A stretch of DNA of 64,000 bases from Pseudomonas sihuiensis (lineage in GTDB: Bacteria > Pseudomonadota > Gammaproteobacteria > Pseudomonadales > Pseudomonadaceae): the NCBI RefSeq assembly GCF_900106015.1, contig NZ_LT629797.1:310001-374000 (forward strand). Reading direction: 5' to 3'. Position numbers and translations under genes: made by a program. Each line of letters starts with the position of its first letter. The first letter of the stretch is position 1. Positions 36,763-46,003 of this stretch are shown piece after piece. Below the pieces are notes generated by a model. The model was given only the letters and a program-made list of their open reading frames with translations. It was not told the DNA's origin and did not search any database.

Positions 36763-38451
36763 ATGACCGAAAACTTCTGGAAGGACAAGTATCCCGTTGG
36801 GGTTGCTGCCGAAATCAATCCCGATCAGTACCCGAACATCCTCGCGGTATTGAAAGAGTCCTGCCAACGCTTCGCCGACAAGCCTGCTTTCAGCAACCTG
36901 GGCAAGACGCTCACCTACGGCGAGATCTACAAGCTCTCCGGTGACTTCGCCGCCTACCTGCAGAAGCACACCGATCTCAAGCCTGGCGACCGCATCGCCG
37001 TACAACTGCCCAACGTCCTGCAGTACCCCATCGTGGTATTTGGTGCCATGCGCGCCGGCCTGGTGGTGGTCAACACCAACCCGCTGTACACCGCGCGGGA
37101 AATGGAGCACCAGTTCAACGACTCCGGCGCCAAGGCGCTGATCTGCCTGGCCAACATGGCCCACCTGGCCGAACAGGTCGTGCCCAAGACCGGTGTCAAA
37201 ACCGTGATCGTCACCGAAGTTGGCGACATGCTGCCGACCTTCAAGCGTCTGCTGGTCAATGCCGTGATCAAGCACGTGAAGAAGATGGTGCCGGCCTACA
37301 ACCTGCCCAAGGCGGTCAAACTCAACGACGCCCTGGCCAAGGGCCGTGGTCAGAGTTTTGCCGAGGCCACTCCGAGCAACGATGACATCGCCGTGCTGCA
37401 GTACACCGGCGGCACCACTGGCGTAGCCAAGGGCGCGATGCTCACTCATCGCAACCTGGTGGCCAACATGCTGCAGGTCAAGGCACTGATGGGCGCCAAC
37501 CTCAATGAAGGTTGCGAGGTGCTGATCGCGCCGCTGCCGCTTTATCACATCTACGCCTTCACCTTTCACTGCATGGCGATGATGCTGATCGGTGGCCACA
37601 ACATCCTGCTGACCAACCCGCGCGACCTGCCGGCGGTGGTCAAGGACCTGGCCAAGTACCGCTTCACCGGTTTCGTCGGCCTCAATACCCTGTTCGTTGC
37701 CCTGTGCAACAACGAGGACTTCCGCAAGCTGGACTTCTCCAGCCTCAAGCTCACCGTCTCCGGCGGCATGGCCCTGCAACTGGCTACCGCCGAGCGCTGG
37801 AAGGAAGTCACTGGCTGCGCCATCTGCGAAGGCTTCGGCATGACCGAGACCAGCCCGGTGGCCACGGTCAACCCGTTCAGCGCCATCCAGCTCGGCACCA
37901 TCGGCATTCCGGTGCCCTCGACCCTGTGCAAGATCGTCAACGACGACGGTCAGGAACTGGCGATCGGCGAGATCGGCGAGCTGTGCGTGAAAGGCCCGCA
38001 GGTGATGAAGGGCTACTGGCAACGCCAGGAAGCCACCGACGAAATCCTCGACGCCGAAGGCTGGCTGAAGACCGGCGACATCGGTCTGATCCAGGAAGAC
38101 GGCTACCTGCGTATCGTCGACCGCAAGAAGGACATGATTCTGGTGTCCGGCTTCAACGTCTACCCGAACGAACTGGAAGACGTGCTGGCAACCCTGCCGG
38201 GCGTGCTGCAGTGTGCCGCCATCGGTATTCCGGACGAAAAATCCGGCGAGGCGATCAAAGTGTTCGTCGTGGTCAAACCAGGCGAGAGTGTGACCAAGGA
38301 GCAGGTGATGGAGCACATGCGCGCCAACCTCACCGGCTACAAGGTACCCAAGGCCGTCGAGTTCCGCGACATGCTGCCGACCACCAATGTCGGCAAGATC
38401 CTGCGTCGCGAACTGCGCGACGAAGAGCTGAAGAAGCTGGGCAAGAAGTGA
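36763..38451 (+). CDS. fadD1: Long-chain-fatty-acid CoA ligase FadD1
   Basis: A 562-residue paralog of the preceding gene with identical length and the same motifs: YTGGTTGVAKGAMLTH, GFGMTETSPV, VDRKKDMILVSGFNVYPNELED and the C-terminal catalytic Lys in TNVGKILRREL. In P. aeruginosa FadD1 prefers longer chains and FadD2 shorter ones; that division may hold here. It has its own leader of about 350 bp, so it is probably transcribed separately. A terminator follows. Confidence 0.95.
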   Translation: MTENFWKDKYPVGVAAEINPDQYPNILAVLKESCQRFADKPAFSNLGKTLTYGEIYKLSGDFAAYLQKHTDLKPGDRIAVQLPNVLQYPIVVFGAMRAGLVVVNTNPLYTAREMEHQFNDSGAKALICLANMAHLAEQVVPKTGVKTVIVTEVGDMLPTFKRLLVNAVIKHVKKMVPAYNLPKAVKLNDALAKGRGQSFAEATPSNDDIAVLQYTGGTTGVAKGAMLTHRNLVANMLQVKALMGANLNEGCEVLIAPLPLYHIYAFTFHCMAMMLIGGHNILLTNPRDLPAVVKDLAKYRFTGFVGLNTLFVALCNNEDFRKLDFSSLKLTVSGGMALQLATAERWKEVTGCAICEGFGMTETSPVATVNPFSAIQLGTIGIPVPSTLCKIVNDDGQELAIGEIGELCVKGPQVMKGYWQRQEATDEILDAEGWLKTGDIGLIQEDGYLRIVDRKKDMILVSGFNVYPNELEDVLATLPGVLQCAAIGIPDEKSGEAIKVFVVVKPGESVTKEQVMEHMRANLTGYKVPKAVEFRDMLPTTNVGKILRRELRDEELKKLGKK

Positions 38452-38470
38452 TTCGAGCCTGCTGAAACGA

Positions 38471-38495
38471 AAACCCGCTACGGCGGGTTTTTTAT
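38471..38495 (+). terminator. Rho-independent terminator after fadD1
   Basis: AAACCCGC and GCGGGTTT form an 8-bp stem with a TACG loop, followed by TTTATT. It is 20 bp after the fadD1 stop. The rest of the gap to 38676 contains no recognisable gene. Confidence 0.9.
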
Positions 38496-38676
38496 TGCCT
38501 GGCGACCTGGATGGTAGGGCCGCTAGGGCGTACTCGGCTTTGGCTTCCTGCGTCGCTCTACCTCCTGCATCCATGCAGTCGTCGCGAAGCAGTACGCCGC
38601 CAGAGTTTCGCTGGAATGGCGTGGTGCCTGGTGTGGCATGGCTCGGCGGACTGTTCGCTTCGCTCCTGAGTCCGCC

Positions 38677-39852
38677 CTACGCGACGCGAAGAGGGCGGGT
38701 TCGGAACTGTCCACTGTCAGGGGTAAAGCGCGACGCCATGAGCATCAACACAAGCGTGGCAGCGGCCATCGCCATCCAGCTCAGGCGCAGGTCATCGGTG
38801 TACTGGCGTAGCAGTCCAGCCAGCAGCGGCGCTGTGGCGGCGATCAGGTAGCCGCCGCCCTGCACGAAGGCCAGCAGGTCGCCAGTCTGGCGTGGGTCAT
38901 CCAGGTGATCCTGGGCCACCACCAGCGAAAGCGGGAACAGCGCGCCGATGCCCACGCCCAGCAGCATGCAGATCGGCACCACCAGTTGCAGCGGTGCCAG
39001 CATCAGGCCAAGCAGCCCGGCCAGCAGCGCCAGCAAGACCACCGCCAGTAACACACGTCTATCCGGGTAGCGTGGCAGCAGGCTCGATGCCAGCAGGCCC
39101 GCGACCACTTCGCAAAGCGTCAGCGCAGCCAGCAGCAGGCCGCTGGCCTGCGCGCTCCAAACCAGTGAGGTGTAGTAAGGCGGCAACCAGGCCAGCACCA
39201 GCGTGTAGCCGGCGGTGCCGATGCCGAAGAAGCTCATCAACAGCCAGGCCCTTGGTGAGCGCCAGACATCCAGGCGCGGCAGCTCGCTCGACGTTGCGAC
39301 TGCCTGCGCAGGCGCGGCGCGGTACCAGAATGCGGCAGCGAGCAGAGCAGGTAGTGTCCAGCTCGCGAGCGCCCACGACCAGCCTATCGAGTGCGCCAAC
39401 CAGGGCGTCAGCGCCGCGCCGAAGGCCGCGCCACCCATGATCGCGCAACTGTAGAAACCGATCAGGCGGCCGCTGTCAGTGGGGAAGCGCGACTTGATCA
39501 AGCCCGGCAGCAGTGCCTGGACGAAGGCGATCCCGGCGCCAGCCAGCAAGGCAGTGGCGATCAAGGTACTGGAGTCCGGCAGCACGCCGCGCAGCAGGCA
39601 GGCGAGGGCGATCAGCAGTACGCCGAAGAGAATCCCGTTGCGCTCGCCGAGGCGCTGGCGCAGCAGGCCGGCGGCCAGAGCGCCAAGGCCCATGATCACC
39701 ACCGGCAGGCTAGTCAGCAGGCTGGCACCGACATGATCCAGGCCGGTGTCGAGCTGGATATGGTCGAGCAACGGTCCGATGGCAGCCAGCACCGGACGCA
39801 GGTTCAGGCCGAGCAGGACGATGGCGATGAGCAGCAAGATCTGGCGCTTCAT
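38677..39852 (-). CDS. MFS transporter, CynX/NimT type
   Basis: A 391-residue transporter with about 12 membrane helices. ILLLIAIVLLGLNLRPVLAAIGPLL is typical of the CynX/NimT (cyanate/nitroimidazole) branch, as is the run GFYSCAIMGGAAFGAALTPW. The open frame extends far upstream but there it runs out of frame through the EamA gene; ATG 39852 is the real start and overlaps the EamA stop by 4 bp. The substrate is unknown. Both are likely under the divergent MarR regulator. Confidence 0.9.
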   Translation of the reverse strand: MKRQILLLIAIVLLGLNLRPVLAAIGPLLDHIQLDTGLDHVGASLLTSLPVVIMGLGALAAGLLRQRLGERNGILFGVLLIALACLLRGVLPDSSTLIATALLAGAGIAFVQALLPGLIKSRFPTDSGRLIGFYSCAIMGGAAFGAALTPWLAHSIGWSWALASWTLPALLAAAFWYRAAPAQAVATSSELPRLDVWRSPRAWLLMSFFGIGTAGYTLVLAWLPPYYTSLVWSAQASGLLLAALTLCEVVAGLLASSLLPRYPDRRVLLAVVLLALLAGLLGLMLAPLQLVVPICMLLGVGIGALFPLSLVVAQDHLDDPRQTGDLLAFVQGGGYLIAATAPLLAGLLRQYTDDLRLSWMAMAAATLVLMLMASRFTPDSGQFRTRPLRVA

Positions 39853-40751
39853 GCTTGTGACTCCTTCGCACCGCGCCAGGCCACCAGCAGGACGCCGCCG
39901 ACGATGCACAGCGCTGCCAGCAGCATGCTCAGGCTGCCCTGTTCGCCGAGCAGGCCGATGGCGATGGCGGCGCCGGTGATCGCCGCCACCGAGCCAATCT
40001 GGCTGAGAAACACCGTGCCAGCCAGGTTCTGCAGGACGAAGAACAGCGCATAAACGGCCGCGAACAGCAGCATCTGCAGGGCCAGCAGGCCCACTGCCGT
40101 GCTGTTTTCGAGACGTGGTGCGAGGTCGACACCGAACAGGCCAAGCGGCACCAGCAGCAGCGCACCGCCGAGCAGCATGCCGGGCGCCAGGGACAGCGGG
40201 CTGGCACCAACCGGCCAGTAGCGGGCACGGTAGATGTTGCCGAACGCCAGAAACACCGGCACGCAGAGCGCCGCCAGCACCCACAGCAGGGGGCTGTCGC
40301 CGGCGTTGAGCTTGCCCAGGGCCAGCAACAGGCTGCCCGCCAGACCAATGCAGATGCCCAGCAGACGAATACGGCTCAGTCCTTCCATGCGCAAGGCCAG
40401 TGCCAGCAGGTAGGTGATCAAGGGTGGGAAGGCCAGGCACATCGAGGCGAAGCCGGCGCCGACATGGCCAATCGAGCTGAACAGCAAACCATTCGGCACC
40501 GCGATGCTGAGCAGCCCCGAGGCCAGGTAATAACCCAGCAACCCGGGGCTGATGCCGGGGCGCTCGCCGCGTATCCAAGTGAACAGCAACAGCAGCAAAC
40601 CGCCGCCCAGCAAGCTCCAGAGCAGGTAGGCCATGGCCGGCCAGCCGACGTTGCCGGCCAGTTTGACCAGGATGCTGGTCAGTCCCATCAGAGCGCCGAT
40701 GGTCAGTAATAGTGACAAGGCGAGAACGGGACGAAATTGGGAGCCGGGCAT
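39849..40751 (-). CDS. EamA-family (DMT) transporter
   Basis: A 300-residue membrane protein with about ten helices in two EamA repeats, of the drug/metabolite transporter superfamily. ATG 40751 is chosen: MPGSQFRPVLALSLLLTIGALMG begins directly with a membrane helix, while the longer open frame covers the operator. It is divergent from a MarR regulator, with a perfect 18-bp palindrome between, and is coupled to the following MFS gene. Probably exports a small toxic compound. Confidence 0.9.
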   Translation of the reverse strand: MPGSQFRPVLALSLLLTIGALMGLTSILVKLAGNVGWPAMAYLLWSLLGGGLLLLLFTWIRGERPGISPGLLGYYLASGLLSIAVPNGLLFSSIGHVGAGFASMCLAFPPLITYLLALALRMEGLSRIRLLGICIGLAGSLLLALGKLNAGDSPLLWVLAALCVPVFLAFGNIYRARYWPVGASPLSLAPGMLLGGALLLVPLGLFGVDLAPRLENSTAVGLLALQMLLFAAVYALFFVLQNLAGTVFLSQIGSVAAITGAAIAIGLLGEQGSLSMLLAALCIVGGVLLVAWRGAKESQA

Positions 40752-40805
40752 GCAGCTGTCTCCTGAGGGTGGATGCGTTACGATGCAAACATTCTTTTTG
40801 AAAAG

Positions 40806-40823
40806 TATCTTGATATCAAGATA
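40806..40823. promoter_or_regulatory. MarR operator (perfect 18-bp palindrome)
   Basis: TATCTTGATATCAAGATA is a perfect palindrome between the EamA gene and the marR-type gene, 13 bp before the latter's ATG. MarR proteins bind such dyads, so it is likely the autoregulatory site for both genes. Confidence 0.75.
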
Positions 40824-40836
40824 AATCGAGGGCGAT

Positions 40837-41340
40837 ATGCAAGACCGCGCACAATTGGCTGCCGAACAGTGGCTTCGACAGCGGCCAGATCTGGACGGTT
40901 TTTCCATGGCGGTGATTGGCCGTCTGGGCGAGCTCAGCCAGGTGATCACGCGTGATCACCTGCTGCCGTTCTTCACCGAGCACGGCTTGCAGGCCGGGGA
41001 GTTCGACCTGCTCGCGACCTTGCTCCGCTCGGGTGAGCCCTATGCACTGATGCCCACGGCGTTGTACGAGAGCGCGATGATTTCCTCGGGCGGCATGACC
41101 AGCCGCATCGACCGCCTGGAAAAGGCCGGGCTGATCGAGCGGCGCAAACACCCCAGCGACCGCCGTGGCGTGCTGGTGGCACTGACCTCGGCCGGCTTCG
41201 AATTGATCGACGGCATTCTCGAAGCCCATGTGGCCAACCTGCAGCGCGTGCTCTCGGGATTGACCGCTGCCGAGCAGCGGACGTTGCATGAATTGCATGG
41301 CAAGTTGTTGGCGGGGCTGGCTGTACGGGATGGGGTGTGA
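40837..41340 (+). CDS. MarR-family transcriptional regulator
   Basis: A 167-residue winged-helix regulator. The recognition region includes ALYESAMISSGGMTSRIDRLEKAGLIERRKHPSDRRG in pieces typical of MarR (SSGGMTSRIDRLEKAGL and the wing DRRGVLVALT). It is divergent from the EamA-MFS transporter pair and starts 13 bp after the palindrome, so it is probably their repressor and its own. The inducer is unknown. Confidence 0.92.
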   Translation: MQDRAQLAAEQWLRQRPDLDGFSMAVIGRLGELSQVITRDHLLPFFTEHGLQAGEFDLLATLLRSGEPYALMPTALYESAMISSGGMTSRIDRLEKAGLIERRKHPSDRRGVLVALTSAGFELIDGILEAHVANLQRVLSGLTAAEQRTLHELHGKLLAGLAVRDGV

Positions 41341-41440
41341 TCGCGGCTTGTTGGCAGTTCCCACGCTCAAGAATGGTTGCTGGCGCGCCAGGCTTAATGG
41401 CGCCAGCGCTTAGGCAGTGACTGGCAGGAACGTCATGTGC

Positions 41441-41508
41441 GTGGGAGAGGCTTTAGCCGCGACGTGGCCATCCATAGTTGAAAAACTCGCGGCTGAAGCT
41501 CCTCCCAC
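41441..41508. repeat. REP-type palindrome
   Basis: GTGGGAGAGGCTTTAGCCGCGA (41441-41462) and TCGCGGCTGAAGCTCCTCCCAC (41487-41508) are the arms of the same family as at 16031 and 62520. It is located 100 bp after the marR gene and may serve as its terminator. Confidence 0.85.
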
Positions 41509-41727
41509 CCGTAGGGCGGACGACGCGTCGCGTTCCCGTCGCTAGGTGGATGAGAGGAGCGTCATCTCCGCACATGCCCACGTGACGCATGAGAATCATC
41601 AAATATGAATTTTTATATGACAGCTTCGTGATGAAAGCTGCCAGAAAGCTTCCACGCCTATGTTCTTGCCCATGGCAGGCGCAGACCTGCCACAGCGTCG
41701 TGACCGCCTTGGCGGCCGACCATTACC

Positions 41728-41740
41728 AACAAGAACAAAA
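41728..41740 (+). promoter_or_regulatory. Possible Hfq/Crc-type A-rich site in citrate transporter leader
   Basis: AACAAGAACAAAA contains AAnAAnAA, the motif bound by Hfq with Crc for catabolite repression in Pseudomonas. It lies 114 bases before the CitMHS start, in a gap (41509-41853) with no gene. The usual location is closer to the ribosome binding site. Confidence 0.3.
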
Positions 41741-41853
41741 CGGTATACATCCATGCCCCTGACAGGCCTCGCGTTCCTTCTCTCCGTTCGTTCGTTGCGT
41801 AACCCTCGCTGATCGTCTCCAAGCCCCAGCCGAATTCCGTCCGGAGAATCTCC

Positions 41854-43158
41854 ATGCTCACATTCCTTGGCTTCGCCATGGTCTCGACTTTCATGTACCT
41901 GATCATGAGCAAACGCCTGTCGGCGCTGATCGCCCTGATCATCATCCCCATTCTGTTCGCGCTGATTGGTGGCTTCGCCAACCAGATCGGCCCGATGATG
42001 CTCGAAGGCATCAGCAAGCTCGCGCCCACTGGCGTGATGTTGATGTTTGCCATCCTCTACTTCGCCATCATGATCGACTCCGGGCTGTTCGATCCGCCCG
42101 TGCGGCTGATCCTCAAACTGGTCAAGGGCGACCCGCTGAAGGTCGCGGTCGGCACCGTGGCCCTGGCGCTGATCGTCTCCCTCGATGGCGATGGTTCGAC
42201 CACCTACATGATCTGCGTCGGCGCCATGCTGCCGCTTTACAGCCGCCTGAAGATGAGCCCGACCATCATGGCCGGGCTGATCATCATGGCCGGTGGCATC
42301 ATGAACATGACCCCCTGGGGCGGCCCGACCGCACGTGCCGCCAGTGCCTTGCACGTCGACCCATCGGACGTCTTCGTGCCGATGATTCCGGGCATGATTG
42401 TCGGCGCCCTAGCGCTGTTTGGTGTCGCGTATCTCTACGGCCTGCGCGAGCGCAAACGCCTGGGCGTGCTGCACCTGCCGGACGACCACGTCACCCAAGA
42501 CGACATCAGCGTGTCGCAGTTTCCCGAGGCGCGTCGGCCGAAACTGTTGTGGATCAACGCCATCCTCACCGTGGTGCTGATGACCACCCTGATCGCCGGT
42601 CTGCTGCCGATGCCGGTGCTGTTCATGATCGCCTTCAGCATCGCCATGATCATCAACTACCCCTGCCTGCAGCAGCAGAAGGAGCGCATCGCCGCCCATG
42701 CCGGCAACGTACTGGCGGTAGTCGGGCTGATCTTCGCGGCCGGTATCTTCACCGGCATCCTCAGCGGCACCGGCATGGTCGAGGCCATGTCCAAGAGCCT
42801 GCTGGCGGTCATCCCTGACGCGTTCGGCCCCTACCTGGCAGTGATCACGGCATTGGTGAGCATGCCGTTCACCTTCTTCATGTCCAACGACGCTTTTTAC
42901 TACGGCATCCTGCCGGTGCTGAACCAGGCCGCGTCCAGCTACGGCATCAGTGCCGTGGAAATGGCGCGCGCCTCGATCGTGGGGCAGCCGGTGCACCTGC
43001 TCAGCCCGCTAGTGCCCTCGACTTATCTGCTGATCGGCCTGGCCAAGATCGAATTTGGCGACCTGCAACGCTTCACCCTCAAATGGGCGGTGATGGTGTG
43101 CATGGTCATCCTGGCGGCGGCCTTGCTGCTGGGCGTGTTCCCCTTTATCAGCGGCTGA
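41854..43158 (+). CDS. CitMHS-family citrate transporter
   Basis: A 434-residue membrane protein with about 12 helices. It begins MLTFLGFAMVSTFMYLIMSKRL, a typical CitMHS start, and contains SLDGDGSTTYMICVGAM and PWGGPTARAASALHV, conserved in this family of metal-citrate:proton symporters. ATG 41854 has GGAG 8 bases upstream. No two-component regulator gene is next to it. Metal preference (Mg or Ca) is not predictable. Confidence 0.93.
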   Translation: MLTFLGFAMVSTFMYLIMSKRLSALIALIIIPILFALIGGFANQIGPMMLEGISKLAPTGVMLMFAILYFAIMIDSGLFDPPVRLILKLVKGDPLKVAVGTVALALIVSLDGDGSTTYMICVGAMLPLYSRLKMSPTIMAGLIIMAGGIMNMTPWGGPTARAASALHVDPSDVFVPMIPGMIVGALALFGVAYLYGLRERKRLGVLHLPDDHVTQDDISVSQFPEARRPKLLWINAILTVVLMTTLIAGLLPMPVLFMIAFSIAMIINYPCLQQQKERIAAHAGNVLAVVGLIFAAGIFTGILSGTGMVEAMSKSLLAVIPDAFGPYLAVITALVSMPFTFFMSNDAFYYGILPVLNQAASSYGISAVEMARASIVGQPVHLLSPLVPSTYLLIGLAKIEFGDLQRFTLKWAVMVCMVILAAALLLGVFPFISG

Positions 43159-43296
43159 TCGAGCCGCTGCGGTGTCCGCGCGACGCTCCGGCTCTGCAAG
43201 GTCGACGCTGCCAGCAGAGCCGCAGACGCGCATGCATCACCTGATTCGGTTCATCCTGTGCGCTGGTGGCCCTGGTCGCTACAGGCGAAAACGCGT

Positions 43297-44190
43297 CTAC
43301 ATCCGGTGATGCTCCACCAGGAAATCCACGAACACCCGCACCCGCGCCGGCATTGCCGATCCACCCACGAACACGGCATGAATCGGTTCCCGATCTCCGG
43401 GGTTGAAGGCTTGCAGCAGCGGTACCAGGTCGCCGCGCTGCAGGTCTTCGGCCACGCTGAATTCGCCGATGCGCGCGATGCCGGCGCCGACCCGGGCAAA
43501 TTGCGCCAGCGCTTCGCCGCTGCTGCATTCGATATTGCCGCAGACCTTGAGCGAGAACGCCTGGCCATCGCGGATGAACGGCCAGTTGGGTTCGGCGCGG
43601 CGGAAATTGAAGCGTAGGCAGTTGTGCTGCAACAGGTCTTCCGGTCGCTGCGGCGTGCCGTGGCGTTGCAGGTAATCGGGGGAGGCCACTACCACCTGGC
43701 CGGTTTCGCCGATCTTGCGGGCGGTCAGCGGGCTGTCCGGCAGGTGGCCGAAACGCACGGCCACGTCAGCCTGGCCACCGAGGATGTCGACCACCTCGTC
43801 GCCCAGGCTGAGGTCGACGGTGATGTTCGGGTAGCGCGCGCTGAACGCCGCCACCAGCGGCACGATGGCCAGCCGACCATGGCCGAGCGCGGCACTGACG
43901 CGCAAGCGCCCCCGTGGCACGCCCTGATCGGTGATGGCTTCTTCGACCTCCGCCATATCGGCAAGGATGCGCCGGGCACCGCGCAGGTAAGCTTCGCCCT
44001 CGGCGGTAAAGGTGATTGCGCGGGTGGTGCGCAGCAGCAGGCGCGTGCCGAGGCGCTGCTCGGTGCGCGCGATGATCCGGCTGACCGCCGAAGGCGTCAG
44101 CCCCAGTGCACGTGCAGCGGCCGACAGGCTGCCTTCCTCCGCCACGGTGGCGAACACCACCATGTCACCTGATCGGCCGCCTATGTCCAT
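43297..44190 (-). CDS. LysR-family transcriptional regulator
   Basis: A 297-residue LysR regulator. The helix-turn-helix region has GSLSAAARALGLTPSAVSRIIARTEQRLG (residues about 17-45 in pieces), followed by an effector-binding domain. ATG 44190 is preferred to the upstream ATG 44229 because GGAG lies 5 bases before it and family N termini start there. It is divergent from the MFS gene at 44286 and likely controls it. The effector is unknown. Confidence 0.92.
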   Translation of the reverse strand: MDIGGRSGDMVVFATVAEEGSLSAAARALGLTPSAVSRIIARTEQRLGTRLLLRTTRAITFTAEGEAYLRGARRILADMAEVEEAITDQGVPRGRLRVSAALGHGRLAIVPLVAAFSARYPNITVDLSLGDEVVDILGGQADVAVRFGHLPDSPLTARKIGETGQVVVASPDYLQRHGTPQRPEDLLQHNCLRFNFRRAEPNWPFIRDGQAFSLKVCGNIECSSGEALAQFARVGAGIARIGEFSVAEDLQRGDLVPLLQAFNPGDREPIHAVFVGGSAMPARVRVFVDFLVEHHRM

Positions 44191-44285
44191 TTGTGCTCCG
44201 TAAGCAAAGGTGTTTGCCAGAAATGCCATCTACCGCCGTCAAGGTTTGGATCCTAGCATTCGCGGCATAGATGAGGAGCCTTTCC

Positions 44286-45452
44286 ATGCGTATCAATCCA
44301 CCACTCGTTGCACTCGCAATCGGTGCCTTCGGCATCGGCGTTACCGAGTTCGCCCCCATGGGCATGTTGCCGGGTATCGCCAGCGATCTCGGCGTATCCA
44401 TTCCCGCTGCCGGCCTGCTGGTCAGCGCCTACGCCCTCGGCGTTCTGCTTGGCGCGCCACTGATGACCCTGACCACCGGCAAGATTCCCCGACGCTACCT
44501 GCTGATCGGGTTGATGGCCATCTTCACCCTGGGCAACCTGATGTCCGCCCTGGCCACTGACTACACCAGCCTGCTGATCGCCCGCGTGGTGACTTCGCTG
44601 AATCACGGCGCCTTCTTCGGCGTCGGCTCAATCGTCGCCGCCAGCGTGGTCGCGCCAGACAAACGCGCCGGGGCGGTGGCTGCGATGTTCATGGGCCTGA
44701 CCCTGGCGACCATCGGCGGCGTGCCGCTGGCGGCCTGGTTCGGTGAAGTGCTTGGCTGGCGCACGGCGTTCTGGGGCATCACCGGGCTCGGTGTGCTGGC
44801 GATGGTCTCGCTATGGTTCGCGCTGCCCAACGTGCCGCTGCCGAAAAGCGACGGCGTGCTGGCGGAAATTCGCGTGCTGGGCCGTGGCCCGGTGCTGGCA
44901 GCACTGGCTCTGACCGTAATCGGCTCCAGCGCGATGTTCACCGTGTTCACCTATATCGCGCCGATCCTCAGCAGCGAGACCCAGGCCTCCACCGCGTTCA
45001 TCACCGCCATGCTGGTGCTGTACGGCATCGGCCTGACGCTGGGCAACGTGTGGGGCGGCAAGGCGGCGGATCGCTCCGTCGACCGCACCCTGATCGTCTC
45101 ACTGAGTGCGCTGATCCTGGTCTTGCTGGCCTTCACCGTGCTGATGCGCTGGCCGCTACCGGCTGCCGTGGCCATCCTGATCTGGGGCATCGCCAGCTTT
45201 GCCATCGTGCCGCCGCTGCAGATGCGCGTGATGGAAGCCGCCAAGGACGCGCCCAACCTGGCCTCGGCGGTGAATATCGGCGCCTTCAACCTCGGTAATG
45301 CCATCGGCGCAGCGCTGGGCGGCGCGGTGATCAAGGCGGGGTTGGGATACCCGGCGATTTCCCTCGCCGGCGCGGCAATGGCGGGGCTGGGACTGCTGAT
45401 GGTGCTGGGGTTCGCCTGGCGCTCCAGAGGTGCAGCGGCGGTAACGGTTTAA
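44286..45452 (+). CDS. MFS transporter, AraJ/DHA1 type
   Basis: A 388-residue transporter with about 12 membrane helices. MRINPPLVALAIGAFGIGVTEF and the helix 1-4 region with ARVVTSLNHGAFFGVGSIVA are typical of the AraJ/PbuE-like DHA1 branch. ATG 44286 follows GAGGAGCC. It is divergent from a LysR gene. The substrate is unknown; arabinose polymers, purines and drugs have all been assigned in the family. Confidence 0.92.
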   Translation: MRINPPLVALAIGAFGIGVTEFAPMGMLPGIASDLGVSIPAAGLLVSAYALGVLLGAPLMTLTTGKIPRRYLLIGLMAIFTLGNLMSALATDYTSLLIARVVTSLNHGAFFGVGSIVAASVVAPDKRAGAVAAMFMGLTLATIGGVPLAAWFGEVLGWRTAFWGITGLGVLAMVSLWFALPNVPLPKSDGVLAEIRVLGRGPVLAALALTVIGSSAMFTVFTYIAPILSSETQASTAFITAMLVLYGIGLTLGNVWGGKAADRSVDRTLIVSLSALILVLLAFTVLMRWPLPAAVAILIWGIASFAIVPPLQMRVMEAAKDAPNLASAVNIGAFNLGNAIGAALGGAVIKAGLGYPAISLAGAAMAGLGLLMVLGFAWRSRGAAAVTV

Positions 45453-45469
45453 GAAGAGGCACTTGAGAC

Positions 45470-45487
45470 GGGGGTTTAAATCCCCCC
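45470..45487. terminator. Weak bidirectional hairpin
   Basis: GGGGG-TTTAAAT-CCCCC lies between the ends of the convergent MFS and AhpD-like genes. The stem is only 5 bp and no T-tract follows. Confidence 0.35.
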
Positions 45488-45493
45488 TCCGGT

Positions 45494-45943
45494 TTACGCC
45501 TTCGCAGCAGGGCTCAAGCGAAAGCTGACACCCATGCGGTTGAACGCGTTCATGGCTGCGATAGCCGCCGTAAGGTCGACCAGGTCTTTCGGGGTGAATG
45601 CAGACGATGCCGCGACATAAGCCTCGTCGGAAACATGCGTTTCGCTGACCAGTGTCACTTCTTCCGTCCAGGCCAAGGCGGAACGTTCCTGCTCGGAAAA
45701 CAGATGCGCGGCCTCATGCCAGACTGGCACCAGAACGAGCTTTTCTACTGACATACCTCCCTTGATCAGATCTCGCGAATGGATATCGATGCAGTGCGCG
45801 CATCCATTGATTTGCGATGCCCGCAAGAACACGAGATGGATGAGCTGAGGCGGCAGGTTCGTTCCGGTGGTGACGAAATGGTGCAGTCCTCCCAGTGCTT
45901 TAGCTGCGCCGGGTGAAGCCTCAAACCAATTAAGACGAGTCAT
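45494..45943 (-). CDS. AhpD-like carboxymuconolactone decarboxylase family protein
   Basis: A 149-residue protein with the AhpD core motif: residues INGCAHCIDIHSRDL carry the CxxC pair and the His four residues on, which in AhpD-type peroxidases form the redox site. The family reduces peroxides via thiols; the real reductant partner is not encoded here. An inverted repeat, GGATCAA-N4-TTGATCC, lies 61 bp upstream. It is the last ordinary gene before the accessory region. Confidence 0.9.
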   Translation of the reverse strand: MTRLNWFEASPGAAKALGGLHHFVTTGTNLPPQLIHLVFLRASQINGCAHCIDIHSRDLIKGGMSVEKLVLVPVWHEAAHLFSEQERSALAWTEEVTLVSETHVSDEAYVAASSAFTPKDLVDLTAAIAAMNAFNRMGVSFRLSPAAKA

Positions 45944-46003
45944 AGAGCAGTACCCTTTGTGGATGGGGGATCAGTAAGGTCTGCCCAATTAAGACAATTA
46001 AGA

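Noticed and set aside
36567..36944. Open frame in the fadD1 leader
   Set aside because: It runs out of register into fadD1, has no family likeness and no proper ribosome binding site.
36736..38574. A 612-codon minus-strand frame opposite fadD1, and a similar one opposite fadD2
   Set aside because: Both are antisense to well-supported acyl-CoA ligases and resemble each other only because the sense genes are paralogs.
39853..40788. Possible fusion protein upstream of the MFS transporter
   Set aside because: The open frame continues upstream of 39852 but is out of register with the EamA gene there and is Arg/Gly-rich nonsense.
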